A stretch of 45,951 nucleotides of DNA from RGIG3102 sp964525015 (GCA_964525015.1 CAZGFY010000019.1:1-45951); one strand, 5' to 3'. Positions 22,643 through 31,769 are shown, counted from the first letter of the stretch. Translations and numbers: made by a program. The notes: a model not told the origin generated them from the letters alone.

Positions 22643-23872
22643 ATGAATAGAAAAAATCTTAGAATTTTATTATTAATCTCGATAGCACACGCCACAATAT
22701 ATAATATACCTTATCTTCAAACAGTCTATTATGATGCTGTTAAATTAGCATATGGATTTTCCCATATTCAAATGGGCAATTTAATCAGCGTATTTGCTAT
22801 TTTTAATACTATTGCATACCTTGTGGGCGGAATTGTTGCAGATACTATAAATACTAAAAATTTATTTTTATTTTCTGTTTTTTTAACAGGGCTAACTGGA
22901 ATTTATAGTGCTACTATTCCTTCTTATGAAATTATGATAATCCTTAGTGCTGTTTGGTCTTTTACTACTACTATGTCCTTTTGGTCGGCAATGATTAAAT
23001 CTATAAAACTTTTAGCAAGCGAAAGTGAGCAAGGCAGAATTTTTGGATTAAAGGAAACTTTAGTTTGCATTTTAAGTTTTGTTTTTTCTATGATTGGTTT
23101 GTGGATTTTTTCTATTAGTGAAGAAAATATTAAATTCATCATTATTTTTTACTCGGGTTTATGCTTAATTCTCGGAATTTTTATATACATTTACTATCCA
23201 TCATCGCCACAAGAAGAATCTTTATCATTAAAAGTATTTTTTAATAATATTATCACTGTTTTAAAAATAAAAGCTGTTTGGCTTATCGGATTTTTATTAT
23301 TTTTTTGTGTGTTAACAGCAAGTTTAATCGGCCGTTTCACTCCATTTTTTTCTTCTGTAGGTGGGTATAGCACATCCTTTGTTGCCTTTTTTACTATTTT
23401 AGGCTCTAATGGATTTGCAAACATCGGATCCTTTAATGGTGGGAAAATAGCTGATAAACTTGGCTCTTCATCTAAATTCATAGCTTATACCTTAGCTTTT
23501 TGCACTATATTCAGTCTGGTTTTGATTTTTATTCCATATAACGGTGTAATGATGCCAATAATATTAATTATTTCAATACTATTTAGAATATTTAACGGTG
23601 CCCTTAGAACCTGTTATTTTGCTACGATGAGTCAGTTTAATATTCCTAAAAATTTAATCGGAACTGCTTCTGGAGTTATAAGTGTTATCGGATTTGCCCC
23701 TGAGATGTTCACATTTTCTGCAACTGGGATAATCCTAGAAGAATTCACAACTACTAAAGCCTACCAAATTATTTTTACAATTATGGCAGTTAGCTGTTTA
23801 GTAGGAGTAGTGCTGGGATTATTTATAGACAAATATGCAAAATCCCAAAAAGCTGTGTTTTTCACACCTTAG
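22643..23872 (+). CDS. MFS transporter
   Basis: 409 residues with twelve predicted membrane segments. The MFS loop is recognisable as GGIVADTINTKN between segments 2 and 3 and, in the second half, GGKIADKLGSSSKF between segments 8 and 9. The pattern suggests a drug/metabolite or sugar-phosphate-type carrier, but the substrate cannot be read. Ribosome-binding site AGAGGA before the ATG. It is divergent from the CPBP protease. Directly after its stop codon a short coding-like remnant begins in another frame. Confidence 0.88.
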   Translation: MNRKNLRILLLISIAHATIYNIPYLQTVYYDAVKLAYGFSHIQMGNLISVFAIFNTIAYLVGGIVADTINTKNLFLFSVFLTGLTGIYSATIPSYEIMIILSAVWSFTTTMSFWSAMIKSIKLLASESEQGRIFGLKETLVCILSFVFSMIGLWIFSISEENIKFIIIFYSGLCLILGIFIYIYYPSSPQEESLSLKVFFNNIITVLKIKAVWLIGFLLFFCVLTASLIGRFTPFFSSVGGYSTSFVAFFTILGSNGFANIGSFNGGKIADKLGSSSKFIAYTLAFCTIFSLVLIFIPYNGVMMPIILIISILFRIFNGALRTCYFATMSQFNIPKNLIGTASGVISVIGFAPEMFTFSATGIILEEFTTTKAYQIIFTIMAVSCLVGVVLGLFIDKYAKSQKAVFFTP

Positions 23873-24006
23873 TAGAAGATAAACCTTATTTTTATTATAT
23901 TGGTAACCCCCCTGAAAAAAGAGATTTTTCAGTGTTTTATAAAGAAAACAAAATTACAACTCCAGATGAAGAATATTTATTTGAATTAATTAAAGATGAA
24001 ATATAA
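23869..24006 (+). pseudogene. coding-like remnant lacking a start (C-terminal fragment)
   Basis: An open frame of 45 codons overlaps the MFS stop and ends at TAA 24006. Its product reads LVEDKPYFYYIGNPPEKRDF, then a mixed charged stretch ending in LFELIKDEI. Composition and hydrophobic pattern look like a real protein C-terminus rather than noise, but there is no ATG and no ribosome-binding site, and the only internal start is a GTG 28 codons before the stop. It is followed by a strong terminator. Probably the tail of a decayed gene whose front was lost; a family name is not possible. Confidence 0.4.
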
Positions 24007-24013
24007 TCAAAAT

Positions 24014-24046
24014 AAAAATCTGATAGACTAATCTATCAGATTTTTT
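24014..24046. terminator. bidirectional terminator
   Basis: AAAAATCTGATAG (24014-24026) pairs with CTATCAGATTTTT (24033-24045), a 13-bp stem with T-runs on both strands, between converging genes. Confidence 0.88.
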
Positions 24047-24057
24047 ATTTTAATATT

Positions 24058-24852
24058 CTATTTTTTAAATGAAAGTGCTATTAATCCATCTGTATTCTTA
24101 AAGAAAGCATTATTTGTTTCTTTAAGTTTTTTATCAATTTCAATCACCTTTTCTTGTGGTAAAATTGAAATTTGCGTTTTAAAATGATTATCTCTTCCAT
24201 CAAAAATTTGACAGATGCCGCCATTTTTAATGTATTCTATCTTATTTGAATTAACACTAGTGAGCGTGTAGTAAATATCATCTTCGATTATTGTATTAAA
24301 TATTACTTCCCTATCTTCATACATCATTAAAATATGACGACTATTTTCAAATCTTTCTTTCCCTGATAAACTGTATTTTGAAAAGCTCGGATTCCAGTTA
24401 GTATCAAGAGTCAATATTTCACTACCACTAAAATAACAAGTTCCTTCTTGTAATTCTAGCTGAAAAAATTTCGCACCGTGATTAAGCATTTTTTTATATA
24501 ATTCATCTTCACTAGCAGCCTTTTTTAATATTTCATCTGATGTTTTTAACTCTTTGCAAACAAATTTACCATAAATTCTTTTTGCCATTTTAAGACCTTT
24601 GCCATCTTTATCAAAAATTAGTCCTGAAATTTTATCTTCATGAGTAATTTTATTAATCAAACAAGATACACCAACTAAAAGCAGGATGTGTTTTCCATCG
24701 ATATATTTATAGTTTGCCTTTTCAATTATTGGAAATTCAGTGCCATCATTAATTGCAATCTCAATATTTGCTTGACTTTTGCAAAAATTCAAAACAACTT
24801 CTTTCATTTCGCATATTGGTTTTCTATTTTTTATTGCATCTTTTGGATTCAT
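24058..24852 (-). CDS. uncharacterised protein, possible flavin-binding split-barrel
   Basis: 264 residues, soluble. The first half (MKEVVLNFCKSQANIEIAIN, then KYIDGKHILLLVGVSCLINK and SGLIFDKDGKGLKMAKRIYG) follows the strand order of pyridoxamine-5'-phosphate-oxidase-like split barrels. FFQLELQEGTCYFSGS resembles the closing strand of that fold, and the C-terminal half may repeat a similar domain. No diagnostic flavin- or heme-binding residue can be pointed to, so this is a weak structural guess. GGAGAA site before the ATG; own promoter. It is divergent from the lipoprotein at 25067. Confidence 0.55.
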   Translation of the reverse strand: MNPKDAIKNRKPICEMKEVVLNFCKSQANIEIAINDGTEFPIIEKANYKYIDGKHILLLVGVSCLINKITHEDKISGLIFDKDGKGLKMAKRIYGKFVCKELKTSDEILKKAASEDELYKKMLNHGAKFFQLELQEGTCYFSGSEILTLDTNWNPSFSKYSLSGKERFENSRHILMMYEDREVIFNTIIEDDIYYTLTSVNSNKIEYIKNGGICQIFDGRDNHFKTQISILPQEKVIEIDKKLKETNNAFFKNTDGLIALSFKK

Positions 24853-24888
24853 TTTAATTCTCCTTTTTTAGTTAGTTTTAATTAACCA

Positions 24889-24917
24889 ATAATAACATAA
24901 ACAGCCTCTTTTGTCAA
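24889..24917 (-). promoter_or_regulatory. promoter of the split-barrel-like gene
   Basis: Minus strand TTGACA (24912-24917), 17-base spacer, TATTAT (24889-24894). An imperfect inverted repeat (TTAGTTA ... TTAACCAA, 24869-24890) covers the start-site region and could be an operator. Confidence 0.7.
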
Positions 24918-24947
24918 ATAATCTACCTAATAATACAAAATTTAATA

Positions 24948-24976
24948 TTGTAAATCATCAAACTAAATGTTATACT
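24948..24976 (+). promoter_or_regulatory. promoter of the lipoprotein gene at 25067
   Basis: TTGTAA (24948-24953), 17-base spacer, TATACT (24971-24976). The predicted leader is about 84 bases. Confidence 0.55.
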
Positions 24977-25066
24977 TTTAACAATGCTTTTTAACCCTAC
25001 TAGCATATATAACTTTCTTGCTAAATTTTGCAAATATCCATAATATAAAAAGGAAAACACACTAAT

Positions 25067-26350
25067 ATGAAAAAAACTATTACATTAATTATATCTCTAT
25101 TTCTAATTTTATTCACGCTAACGGCTTGCAGTAATAAAGCTTCCACTGAAACCTCTATTCCAGACAATAATTCACAAGAGCTTGAGTCATCAAATTTAGA
25201 AATTATAACCCAAAATGAAAAATTATTCTTCACTTTTAATGATATATCAAAAATAAATCAGGAAAGCTTTATCTCAAAGCACACAAATTCTGCTGGTGTT
25301 ATATCTGAAGTATCAGTAAAAGGAGTTTCTATTGAGCAATTATTACTAGATAAAGATGTGGTATTATCCAATATATCATCAGTAATTCTAACGGCTTCTG
25401 ATGGCTATGTGATTGAAATTAAAACCGATGAATATTCGGATAACGGATTATATATTTTAAGCGAATATAATGGCGAGCCTCTTTCAGCCCCTCAAAGCTG
25501 TGTTCCTAATGCTCGCTCGATGTATTGGGTTCGTGATTTAATAAAAATCGAATTTGTATCCATCCCAAAAGAAGACAACTCAACTTCCTCTATAAATCCA
25601 GAAAATGATTTAACCTTATACCCCGAAGATTTTGAAAGTAAACTTACAGCCCTTAATGAAAACACCTTAACTTCAAATAGCATACTGATAACAGGTGATG
25701 TTAAAAATGAACTATTATTAAACGATTTCACATCTTTTCCTGTTCAAATAACAGAGATAAATTCGCAAGAAATTTCCAGCGTATATGTTTTTGATATTTT
25801 AAAACTAGCTGGACTTTATACAAATGATAGCTCAATATTATTTTACTCAAATGATGGGGTAATGGCAGAAATCCCAGCAGCAGAACTTAACACAGATTGC
25901 CAGCTAATTCAAACCAAGGAAAATAATTGGCAATTAATTGCTCCAAATCACCCACCACAGGCAGGTATGCGCCATATCTCTAAGATAATTGTAATATCAA
26001 ACACAATTACTGATAATCAGCCATACCTAAGTATTAATAATGCGGATAATCAAATACAGATTTCATACGGAAATCTTTTTAAAGAAGATGCTATTATAAG
26101 CTCTGTTTTAGAAGGAAGTGCAGAAAAATTTGAAAACTCTGTAAATGCTTATACTAAAAAAGAATTAATTCCCATTTCAAATTATATCAATGACGGTTCC
26201 GCAATCATAGCAAAATTTGAAGATGGGCGTGAGATTGAAATTTCTCAATCTGGTTTTTTAGAATGGCGTGGAACTTCAGCTGATTATATTGCTCCAGATA
26301 AAAAAGAGAGGATTGCAAATATCACTAATATCTGGACAAAAGTAGATTAA
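25067..26350 (+). CDS. lipoprotein with tandem molybdopterin-domain-like repeats
   Basis: 427 residues. Lipoprotein signal with LTAC (Cys21) and a Ser/Thr/Glu linker. Two segments share one layout. The first (about 50-165) has VKGVSIEQLL, then VILTASDGYVIEI and a closing RDLIKIEFV. The second (about 200-310) has VFDILKLAGL, ILFYSNDGVMAEI and RHISKIIVIS. This order of a helix with a leucine pair, an S-DG-Y/V strand and an I-EV-type end resembles the sulfite-oxidase-like molybdopterin-binding fold often seen in secreted proteins without cofactor. A third, smaller domain ends the protein. Cofactor binding is not supported by a visible ligand set. Transcribed alone. Confidence 0.7.
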   Translation: MKKTITLIISLFLILFTLTACSNKASTETSIPDNNSQELESSNLEIITQNEKLFFTFNDISKINQESFISKHTNSAGVISEVSVKGVSIEQLLLDKDVVLSNISSVILTASDGYVIEIKTDEYSDNGLYILSEYNGEPLSAPQSCVPNARSMYWVRDLIKIEFVSIPKEDNSTSSINPENDLTLYPEDFESKLTALNENTLTSNSILITGDVKNELLLNDFTSFPVQITEINSQEISSVYVFDILKLAGLYTNDSSILFYSNDGVMAEIPAAELNTDCQLIQTKENNWQLIAPNHPPQAGMRHISKIIVISNTITDNQPYLSINNADNQIQISYGNLFKEDAIISSVLEGSAEKFENSVNAYTKKELIPISNYINDGSAIIAKFEDGREIEISQSGFLEWRGTSADYIAPDKKERIANITNIWTKVD

Positions 26351-26376
26351 TATCTAGTTTTTATTATTTATAAAAT

Positions 26377-26413
26377 AAACAAGGAGTGGAAAAAAACACT
26401 CCTTGTTTATTTT
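26377..26413. terminator. terminator after the lipoprotein gene
   Basis: AAACAAGGAGTG (26377-26388) pairs perfectly with CACTCCTTGTTT (26397-26408) around an A-rich loop, followed by ATTTTT. It may also serve the chemoreceptor gene on the opposite strand. Confidence 0.88.
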
Positions 26414-26480
26414 TAATTTAATTATTATTTTTGTATATATATCTCTTATATCTAGTAAATATTCTTATATATAATATTTT

Positions 26481-28178
26481 TTAAAACTCATTTTCTTTGA
26501 GCGTGAACTTACCAACTAAATCTTGAAGCATTTGCGCCTGACCACTTAACTCTTCGCTCGCCGCTGCACTCTCTTCTGCTGTTGCAGTATTTGCATGTAT
26601 TACAGAAGAAATAGTTTCAACATTTGAATTAACATCTCTAACTGCCCCTGATTGTTGCTGTGATGATAAAGATATTGTATCAACAAATCCACTAACTTCT
26701 TTTGTTTCTTCTGTTACTGCTGAGATTGAATAAGCTGTGTTGCTTGCAATATTTTCTCCCTGCTCAATTGCTGATATAGTTTCTCCAATTAAGCTTGCTG
26801 TATCTTTTGCAGATTGTGCTGATTTTGCAGCTAGATTTCTAACCTCTTCTGCAACAACTGCAAAGCCCCTGCCGGCAACCCCTGCTCTTGCTGCTTCAAC
26901 TGCTGCATTTAAAGATAGTATATTAGTTTGGAATGCAATATCATCAATCGCCTTGATTATCTTATGAATTTCTTTTGATTTGTTGCTAATTTCTTCCATA
27001 GCCTTAATCATTGCATTCATCTGATCATTTCCTGCCACAAGGCTAGTTATCGCTTTATCAGTTGCCATTTTAGCTTTATTTGAAAGATTAGCAGTTTCTA
27101 TAACTTCATTTGATATATCCTTTATAGTGTCGGCAAGTGATTGAATTGATTCCGACTGACTAATTGCACCAGATGATAAAGATTGTGCTCCAAGTGCCAC
27201 CTGTTCACTTCCAATACTCACTTGAACAGACGCTTCACGAATTTGATCTAATGTGTTTGATAAATCATCTACTATTTTCAGTTTTGAATATCCTAATGGT
27301 TTATAATCACCTTGATAATAGGATAATGATTTTTTCGTATCAAAACTAAAATTGCCTTTAGCCATCTCAGATAAGCTGTAATCCATATCTGAAATTATTT
27401 CTGATAAATTAACCAATATTGTTTTTGTAGCATCTGTTAAATCAAATATTTCGCTTGTTGCATAGCTAATATCTATATCACATTTTAAATTTCCTTTTGA
27501 AATTTCACGAATAGCATTTGATGATTTGATAATCGGCTGAACAACAACTCTATTCATTATTACTTCTGTAAAAATAATTAACAATATTAATATTAGTAAT
27601 AATACTAATGTTATAATACTAATATTAGATAATGTTTGCTGAGATTCTTCTATACTTTGTGCTGTTCTAACTTGTAAACTTTGGTAAAATTCAGCATTTA
27701 AAACTGCAATTTCAGCTATAGCTTGTTCGTATTCATCTCCGTAAACACTTTCTAATGCTTCCACTGTTAATTCATTTTCTATTTGAGTCATTGCTAATTC
27801 TTCTAGCGGAATCAAAGTGTTTGAAATATTTTGCATCTTTTCAATAACAGCCTGTTCATCCGCAGTTATTCCGATTTCTTTCATATTTTCAATCGCAATA
27901 TCCCTATTCTTCAAAGTGTTAATTTCATTCCAATAATTATCATAATGCTCTATATTCCCTGTTGCAACATAAGCACGAACTTCATTAGTTAAATATGCCG
28001 AACCATCCATAAATCGGTTTGCATTTATAATTAACTCACTTCTGTCCATCATTAATTCATTATTTTCTTTTTGAATACTTAGAGATACCACCGACACAGC
28101 CCCAACTACTACTCCCATAATAACAACAACTATTGTTTTTAAATATTGTATGGTGCTTAATTTAGCTGGCTTTTTCAT
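26481..28178 (-). CDS. methyl-accepting chemotaxis protein
   Basis: 565 residues: a first membrane helix (about 13-33), an extracellular helical sensor of about 150 residues, a second helix (about 188-210), HAMP (about 211-265), then a long cytoplasmic coiled coil. The signalling tip is recognisable in IAFQTNILSLNAAVEAARAG followed by FAVVAEEVRNLA. The protein ends in LVGKFTLKENEF, without a receptor-type methylesterase-binding pentapeptide. Ligand unknown. Ribosome-binding site GAGGAG before the ATG. No che or flagellar genes are in the window. The 232 bp between it and the GH2 gene are AT-rich with one small GGGAT/ATCCC repeat, and I see no gene there. Confidence 0.95.
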   Translation of the reverse strand: MKKPAKLSTIQYLKTIVVVIMGVVVGAVSVVSLSIQKENNELMMDRSELIINANRFMDGSAYLTNEVRAYVATGNIEHYDNYWNEINTLKNRDIAIENMKEIGITADEQAVIEKMQNISNTLIPLEELAMTQIENELTVEALESVYGDEYEQAIAEIAVLNAEFYQSLQVRTAQSIEESQQTLSNISIITLVLLLILILLIIFTEVIMNRVVVQPIIKSSNAIREISKGNLKCDIDISYATSEIFDLTDATKTILVNLSEIISDMDYSLSEMAKGNFSFDTKKSLSYYQGDYKPLGYSKLKIVDDLSNTLDQIREASVQVSIGSEQVALGAQSLSSGAISQSESIQSLADTIKDISNEVIETANLSNKAKMATDKAITSLVAGNDQMNAMIKAMEEISNKSKEIHKIIKAIDDIAFQTNILSLNAAVEAARAGVAGRGFAVVAEEVRNLAAKSAQSAKDTASLIGETISAIEQGENIASNTAYSISAVTEETKEVSGFVDTISLSSQQQSGAVRDVNSNVETISSVIHANTATAEESAAASEELSGQAQMLQDLVGKFTLKENEF

Positions 28179-28410
28179 ACGATATCACTCCTCTTATATA
28201 TTAAAATCTTATTCCTAGACTAAGGGATATAATCCCACTCTATCTAATATTCATAATATCTTGTATACAATTTAAATCTGTTAATTTTCTTTTACTCGAA
28301 TGTAAATTTTTATAAAATTTTAATATATAGAGTTTATTTGATAATATATAAATTAAAATATCTTAATCAAAATTAGCATTTTAGTATATATTAAAACATT
28401 TTAATATAAG

Positions 28411-30093
28411 CTATAATTTTTTAAATATATCTTTTATTTCATCTGCATTAATTTTGATTTTACTTCTATCAAAACTCAGTATTCCATTAATTTCCTGCTC
28501 AACGTCGGATAGCTGTGTGTATATACAAGCTGATAATCCTTTCTTTTTTGCTGGCAATATTTCATTATTATATAAGTTTCTAACTGCCTTCACAAAATCT
28601 TCTCTAGTTTGCAGATTTTTATAGCTAAAGGCCCTTTTTTTATGCTGTGCATTACTTTCTTTATATGCATATCCTCCAAACTCACTTAGAATAACAGCCC
28701 TATTAAGTTTATCTTTTTTATGCTTATATTTTCTAAAATAAATATGTAAACTTTTAAAATCTCCAAGCCCTTGATCATGCCATCCACTTGCGTGGTCTAT
28801 TAGTCTTGTTGGGTCTTGTTTTTTTATCATATCATATGCAATTTTTGAATCAAATTGCCCCCAGCCTTCATTAAAAGGCACCCACATCACAATCGACGGG
28901 CAATTTTTCAATGCATTTATCATCTCTTGCATTTCAATATAAAAATCATTTCTTGCATTTTCATCCTGTCTTGCAAAAGCTTTATAGTTATCATCTTTAA
29001 TATTAATAGGAAGAAATGCTGGTGCTGTTATCACTGATAATTTGTAATCTCCACCACCATTTATCATATCCTGCCAAACCATCATCCCAAGTCTATCGCA
29101 ATGATAATACCATCGCATAGGCTCAATTTTAATGTGCTTTCTAAGTGTGTTAAATCCTAATTCTTTCATTTTAACTATATCATATATTAGTGCTTCATCG
29201 CTTGGCGCTGTGTATAAGCCATCCTGCCAATACCCTTGGTCTAGCACTCCATTACAAAAACATTCTTCTCCGTTTAAATATAAACGTTTTACACCTTTTG
29301 CATCTTCTTTAATACTTAATTCTCGCATTGCAAAATATGTTTTCACATAATCTTTTTCAGCTTTAATTTCAACGTTATATAAATACGGATTATTAATATC
29401 CCAGGCTATAAAATTTGGCATACTAACTTCTATCTCTTCATTAGTTTTTGCTATAATCTCTCTATTATCCAAGTTTATCTTGCAATCGATATCTTCATTC
29501 GAGCTAACTTTTATAACCACTTTTTCATTTTTAAAACTAGGCGTTATATCAACATTTTTTATAAACACATCTGGAACACTTTCCAGCCACACTGTTTGCC
29601 ATATTCCACTTTGAGGCGTATACCATATCCCACCACTATTAATTTTTTGTTTGCCTCTTGATTGTTCTTTTGTATCCTGTGGGTCTAATACTTTTACAAT
29701 TAAAATATTATCTTCTTCTTTTAAATATGGTGTGATATCAAAATAAAAGCTTGTATATCCGCCTTTATGCTCTCCAACCTTATTATCATTCACAAAAATA
29801 CAGCTATACCAATCCACAGCACCAAAATGTAAAAACACTCTCCCCTTATTAAAGCCTTTTGGCAGATTAAACTCTTTTTTATACCATAGGTATTCACTAG
29901 CTTTTGGTTTTCTAACATCTCCTGAAAGTTCGCACTCTGGTGAAAATGGAACTATAATTTTCTCATTATATTCTTTTGGCACCTCTCCAGCGTTTACGCA
30001 ATAATCCCAAACTCCATTTAAATTAATATAGCTATCTCGCCAAAACTGTGGCCTTGGATACTCACTTAAAATATTATTTATATCTAATTTCAT
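28411..30093 (-). CDS. glycoside hydrolase family 2 protein (beta-glycosidase)
   Basis: 560 residues from the ATG at 30093, which follows AAAGGTGTAGGG. The in-frame ATG 27 bases upstream lies in the MFS gene without such a site. Domain order: sugar-binding jelly roll (about 15-165), immunoglobulin-like (about 170-260), TIM barrel (about 265-560). The acid/base is Glu409 in PFNEGWGQ and the nucleophile Glu471 in LSEFGGYAY. No signal peptide, so it acts inside the cell on imported glycosides. It lacks the extra C-terminal domains of LacZ, and the bond specificity (galactosidase, glucuronidase, mannosidase) is not decided. Second gene of an operon with the MFS carrier. Confidence 0.92.
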   Translation of the reverse strand: MKLDINNILSEYPRPQFWRDSYINLNGVWDYCVNAGEVPKEYNEKIIVPFSPECELSGDVRKPKASEYLWYKKEFNLPKGFNKGRVFLHFGAVDWYSCIFVNDNKVGEHKGGYTSFYFDITPYLKEEDNILIVKVLDPQDTKEQSRGKQKINSGGIWYTPQSGIWQTVWLESVPDVFIKNVDITPSFKNEKVVIKVSSNEDIDCKINLDNREIIAKTNEEIEVSMPNFIAWDINNPYLYNVEIKAEKDYVKTYFAMRELSIKEDAKGVKRLYLNGEECFCNGVLDQGYWQDGLYTAPSDEALIYDIVKMKELGFNTLRKHIKIEPMRWYYHCDRLGMMVWQDMINGGGDYKLSVITAPAFLPINIKDDNYKAFARQDENARNDFYIEMQEMINALKNCPSIVMWVPFNEGWGQFDSKIAYDMIKKQDPTRLIDHASGWHDQGLGDFKSLHIYFRKYKHKKDKLNRAVILSEFGGYAYKESNAQHKKRAFSYKNLQTREDFVKAVRNLYNNEILPAKKKGLSACIYTQLSDVEQEINGILSFDRSKIKINADEIKDIFKKL

Positions 30094-30100
30094 ATTAACC

Positions 30101-31378
30101 CTACACCTTTCTATTCTCATCTATTTTATTCATAATATAAAGAGGAATAAACGCTAATAGTGTACACACTCCTGCTACTACAAAAATTAAATTTGTAGGC
30201 AAAAATCCACTATTTCCTTCTACTACAATCGGTGTTCCAAAACTTGAAATTATAAATTGTCCTATATATGGACCTATAATCATTGGGAGTAGCACCCGAA
30301 AAACCATTCTTATTCCTTGAAAACTTCCAACTTCCTCACTAGGAGTTAAATCCCTAAGCCATGCCCCACTCACTATTATTTTTGCAACTATACCGAATGC
30401 CATAATAAAAATTCCAAGGCATAAAAACGTCATAGTTTTCGCCGTTGTAACAAGGAAAAATCCAATAGTAGATATTATTAAAGCAAAAATCATTGATTTA
30501 GTTTTTTGAACTTTATCAACAATTAGCCCAAAAACAACTCCTGCTACCCCTGATAAAAGTGTCATCACTCCAAGATAAAGTCCAACCTCTGTGTAATTAA
30601 ACCCAAGAGTTTGAGTAAAATATATTATTTGATAAGGTGTTGCGATTTGTTCTGCTGCAGTAAACACTAGTATACAAATTAATAGCCATTTTAATTTCTT
30701 ATCTTTTTTTAATATTCTAAAAGAGAACGCTTTTATTAATTGAGCTTTATAACTTATGTCACTTTTTTGTAAAAGTGTATTTGAATCTTTCATAAAAAAA
30801 GCTCCAACAGCACCACTAATACCAACTATCAGCCCAAGCGATATAAAAAATATGGTATATCCAAAGCTATCTATTATAGCCCCTGATGCAACCGTGGTAA
30901 CTACTAATGCCACAAGCGGGAAAACTTCTAAAATGCCACTAACTGTTCCTCTATTTGTTGTATCAGTTATATCAGTTACCCATGCATTAAAGCAAGCGTC
31001 ATTTGCAGTTGACCCAAGAAAAGTCATTATACAGTCAAGAATAATTAAAAGAACAACTGATAAGGCTGTTGATTTTGCAAGCGATGATAACGGAAACGCA
31101 GCAGTCGATACTCCCCATAAGATATATCCAGTTAAAATAATCATCTTTCTTTTACCAACTCTATCACTAAAAGTTCCCATTAAAAATGTTGCTAGTGTTG
31201 CAGTTATCGCACTCGCCGCCACCATTGCGCTAATTATGCTGGGGTCTGGGGATATTTCATCGTTGACAAATGTATTAAACCACGTGTTTTCAATCGCCCA
31301 AGCTATCTGCCCCGAAAGTGCAAGTAACACCATTGCAACCCAATTATTTCTGCTTATCTTTGTCTTAATCTTAGTCAT
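30101..31378 (-). CDS. MFS transporter (GPH/SLC45-type sugar carrier)
   Basis: 425 residues, twelve membrane segments. The N-terminal GQIAWAIENTWFNTFV and the MGTFSDRVGKRK loop between segments 2 and 3 are typical of glycoside-cation symporters and SLC45-like sugar carriers. The GH2 gene starts seven bases past its stop, so the pair likely imports a glycoside and hydrolyses it. Start supported by AAAGGGTGG. First gene of the operon, with its own promoter at 31435-31462. Confidence 0.9.
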   Translation of the reverse strand: MTKIKTKISRNNWVAMVLLALSGQIAWAIENTWFNTFVNDEISPDPSIISAMVAASAITATLATFLMGTFSDRVGKRKMIILTGYILWGVSTAAFPLSSLAKSTALSVVLLIILDCIMTFLGSTANDACFNAWVTDITDTTNRGTVSGILEVFPLVALVVTTVASGAIIDSFGYTIFFISLGLIVGISGAVGAFFMKDSNTLLQKSDISYKAQLIKAFSFRILKKDKKLKWLLICILVFTAAEQIATPYQIIYFTQTLGFNYTEVGLYLGVMTLLSGVAGVVFGLIVDKVQKTKSMIFALIISTIGFFLVTTAKTMTFLCLGIFIMAFGIVAKIIVSGAWLRDLTPSEEVGSFQGIRMVFRVLLPMIIGPYIGQFIISSFGTPIVVEGNSGFLPTNLIFVVAGVCTLLAFIPLYIMNKIDENRKV

Positions 31379-31434
31379 AAATCAATCCACCCTTTCATTA
31401 TTTATTAGTTAGGTTTTTAATTTTTTATAATTCA

Positions 31435-31462
31435 ATTATACCATTTATTTACATGTATTCAA
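31435..31462 (-). promoter_or_regulatory. promoter of the MFS-GH2 operon with palindromic operator candidate
   Basis: Minus strand TTGAAT (31457-31462), 16-base spacer, TATAAT (31435-31440). The -10 is part of a 15-bp palindrome TATAATTGAATTATA (31426-31440), a candidate repressor site. No regulator gene is adjacent. The region between 31463 and 31589 holds nothing I can name. Confidence 0.6.
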
Positions 31463-31589
31463 TATATAATTATTATTTAGGAATATTTTCACCTTAATCC
31501 TAATTTTTAATTTATTCCCTCTTCAATAAGCACTAACCCCACTCTTTTTAACCACTTCTTCTGTTTTTACTTTCAATTTAATATAAAAC

Positions 31590-31619
31590 AAAAAAGAACA
31601 TCTTTCGATGTTCTTTTTT
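31590..31619. terminator. terminator of tRNA-Gly
   Basis: AAAAAAGAACATC (31590-31602) pairs with GATGTTCTTTTTT (31607-31619) around TTTC. On the minus strand it follows the tRNA 3' end by 4 bases and ends in T6. Confidence 0.9.
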
Positions 31620-31623
31620 ATTA

Positions 31624-31697
31624 TGGAGCGGGTGATGGGAATCGAACCCACACGACCAGCTTGGAAGGCTGGAGTTCTACCACTAAACTACACCCGC
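31624..31697 (-). tRNA. tRNA-Gly(TCC)
   Basis: 74 bases including an encoded CCA. Minus strand: acceptor GCGGGTG pairs with CACCCGC, the anticodon stem CCAGC/GCTGG flanks a loop CTTCCAA with anticodon TCC, and the T-arm has GGTTCGATTCC. It has its own promoter (31731-31759) and terminator. Between promoter and tRNA a 10-bp hairpin (31701-31728) would be at the very 5' end of the precursor. Confidence 0.95.
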
Positions 31698-31700
31698 ATA

Positions 31701-31728
31701 ATTCTGTCGCAACTCTTGGCGACAGAAT
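31701..31728 (-). other. hairpin in the 5' leader of tRNA-Gly
   Basis: ATTCTGTCGC (31701-31710) pairs with GCGACAGAAT (31719-31728) around an 8-base loop. There is no T-run on the minus strand, so it is not a usual terminator of clpE. The predicted tRNA start (about 31724) falls inside its outer arm. It may protect or steer 5' processing. Confidence 0.55.
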
Positions 31729-31730
31729 AT

Positions 31731-31759
31731 ATTATAACTTATAAACTTTAATTTGTCAA
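31731..31759 (-). promoter_or_regulatory. sigma-A promoter of tRNA-Gly
   Basis: Minus strand TTGACA (31754-31759), 17-base spacer, TATAAT (31731-31736), a perfect consensus in the gap behind clpE. Confidence 0.85.
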
Positions 31760-31769
31760 TAGTTTTTCA

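Noticed and set aside
30756..31412. A 218-codon open frame on the plus strand opposite the MFS gene
   Set aside because: It is the antisense of a well-supported transporter, is biased to Ser/Ile/Val as mirror frames of membrane genes are, and has no ribosome-binding site.
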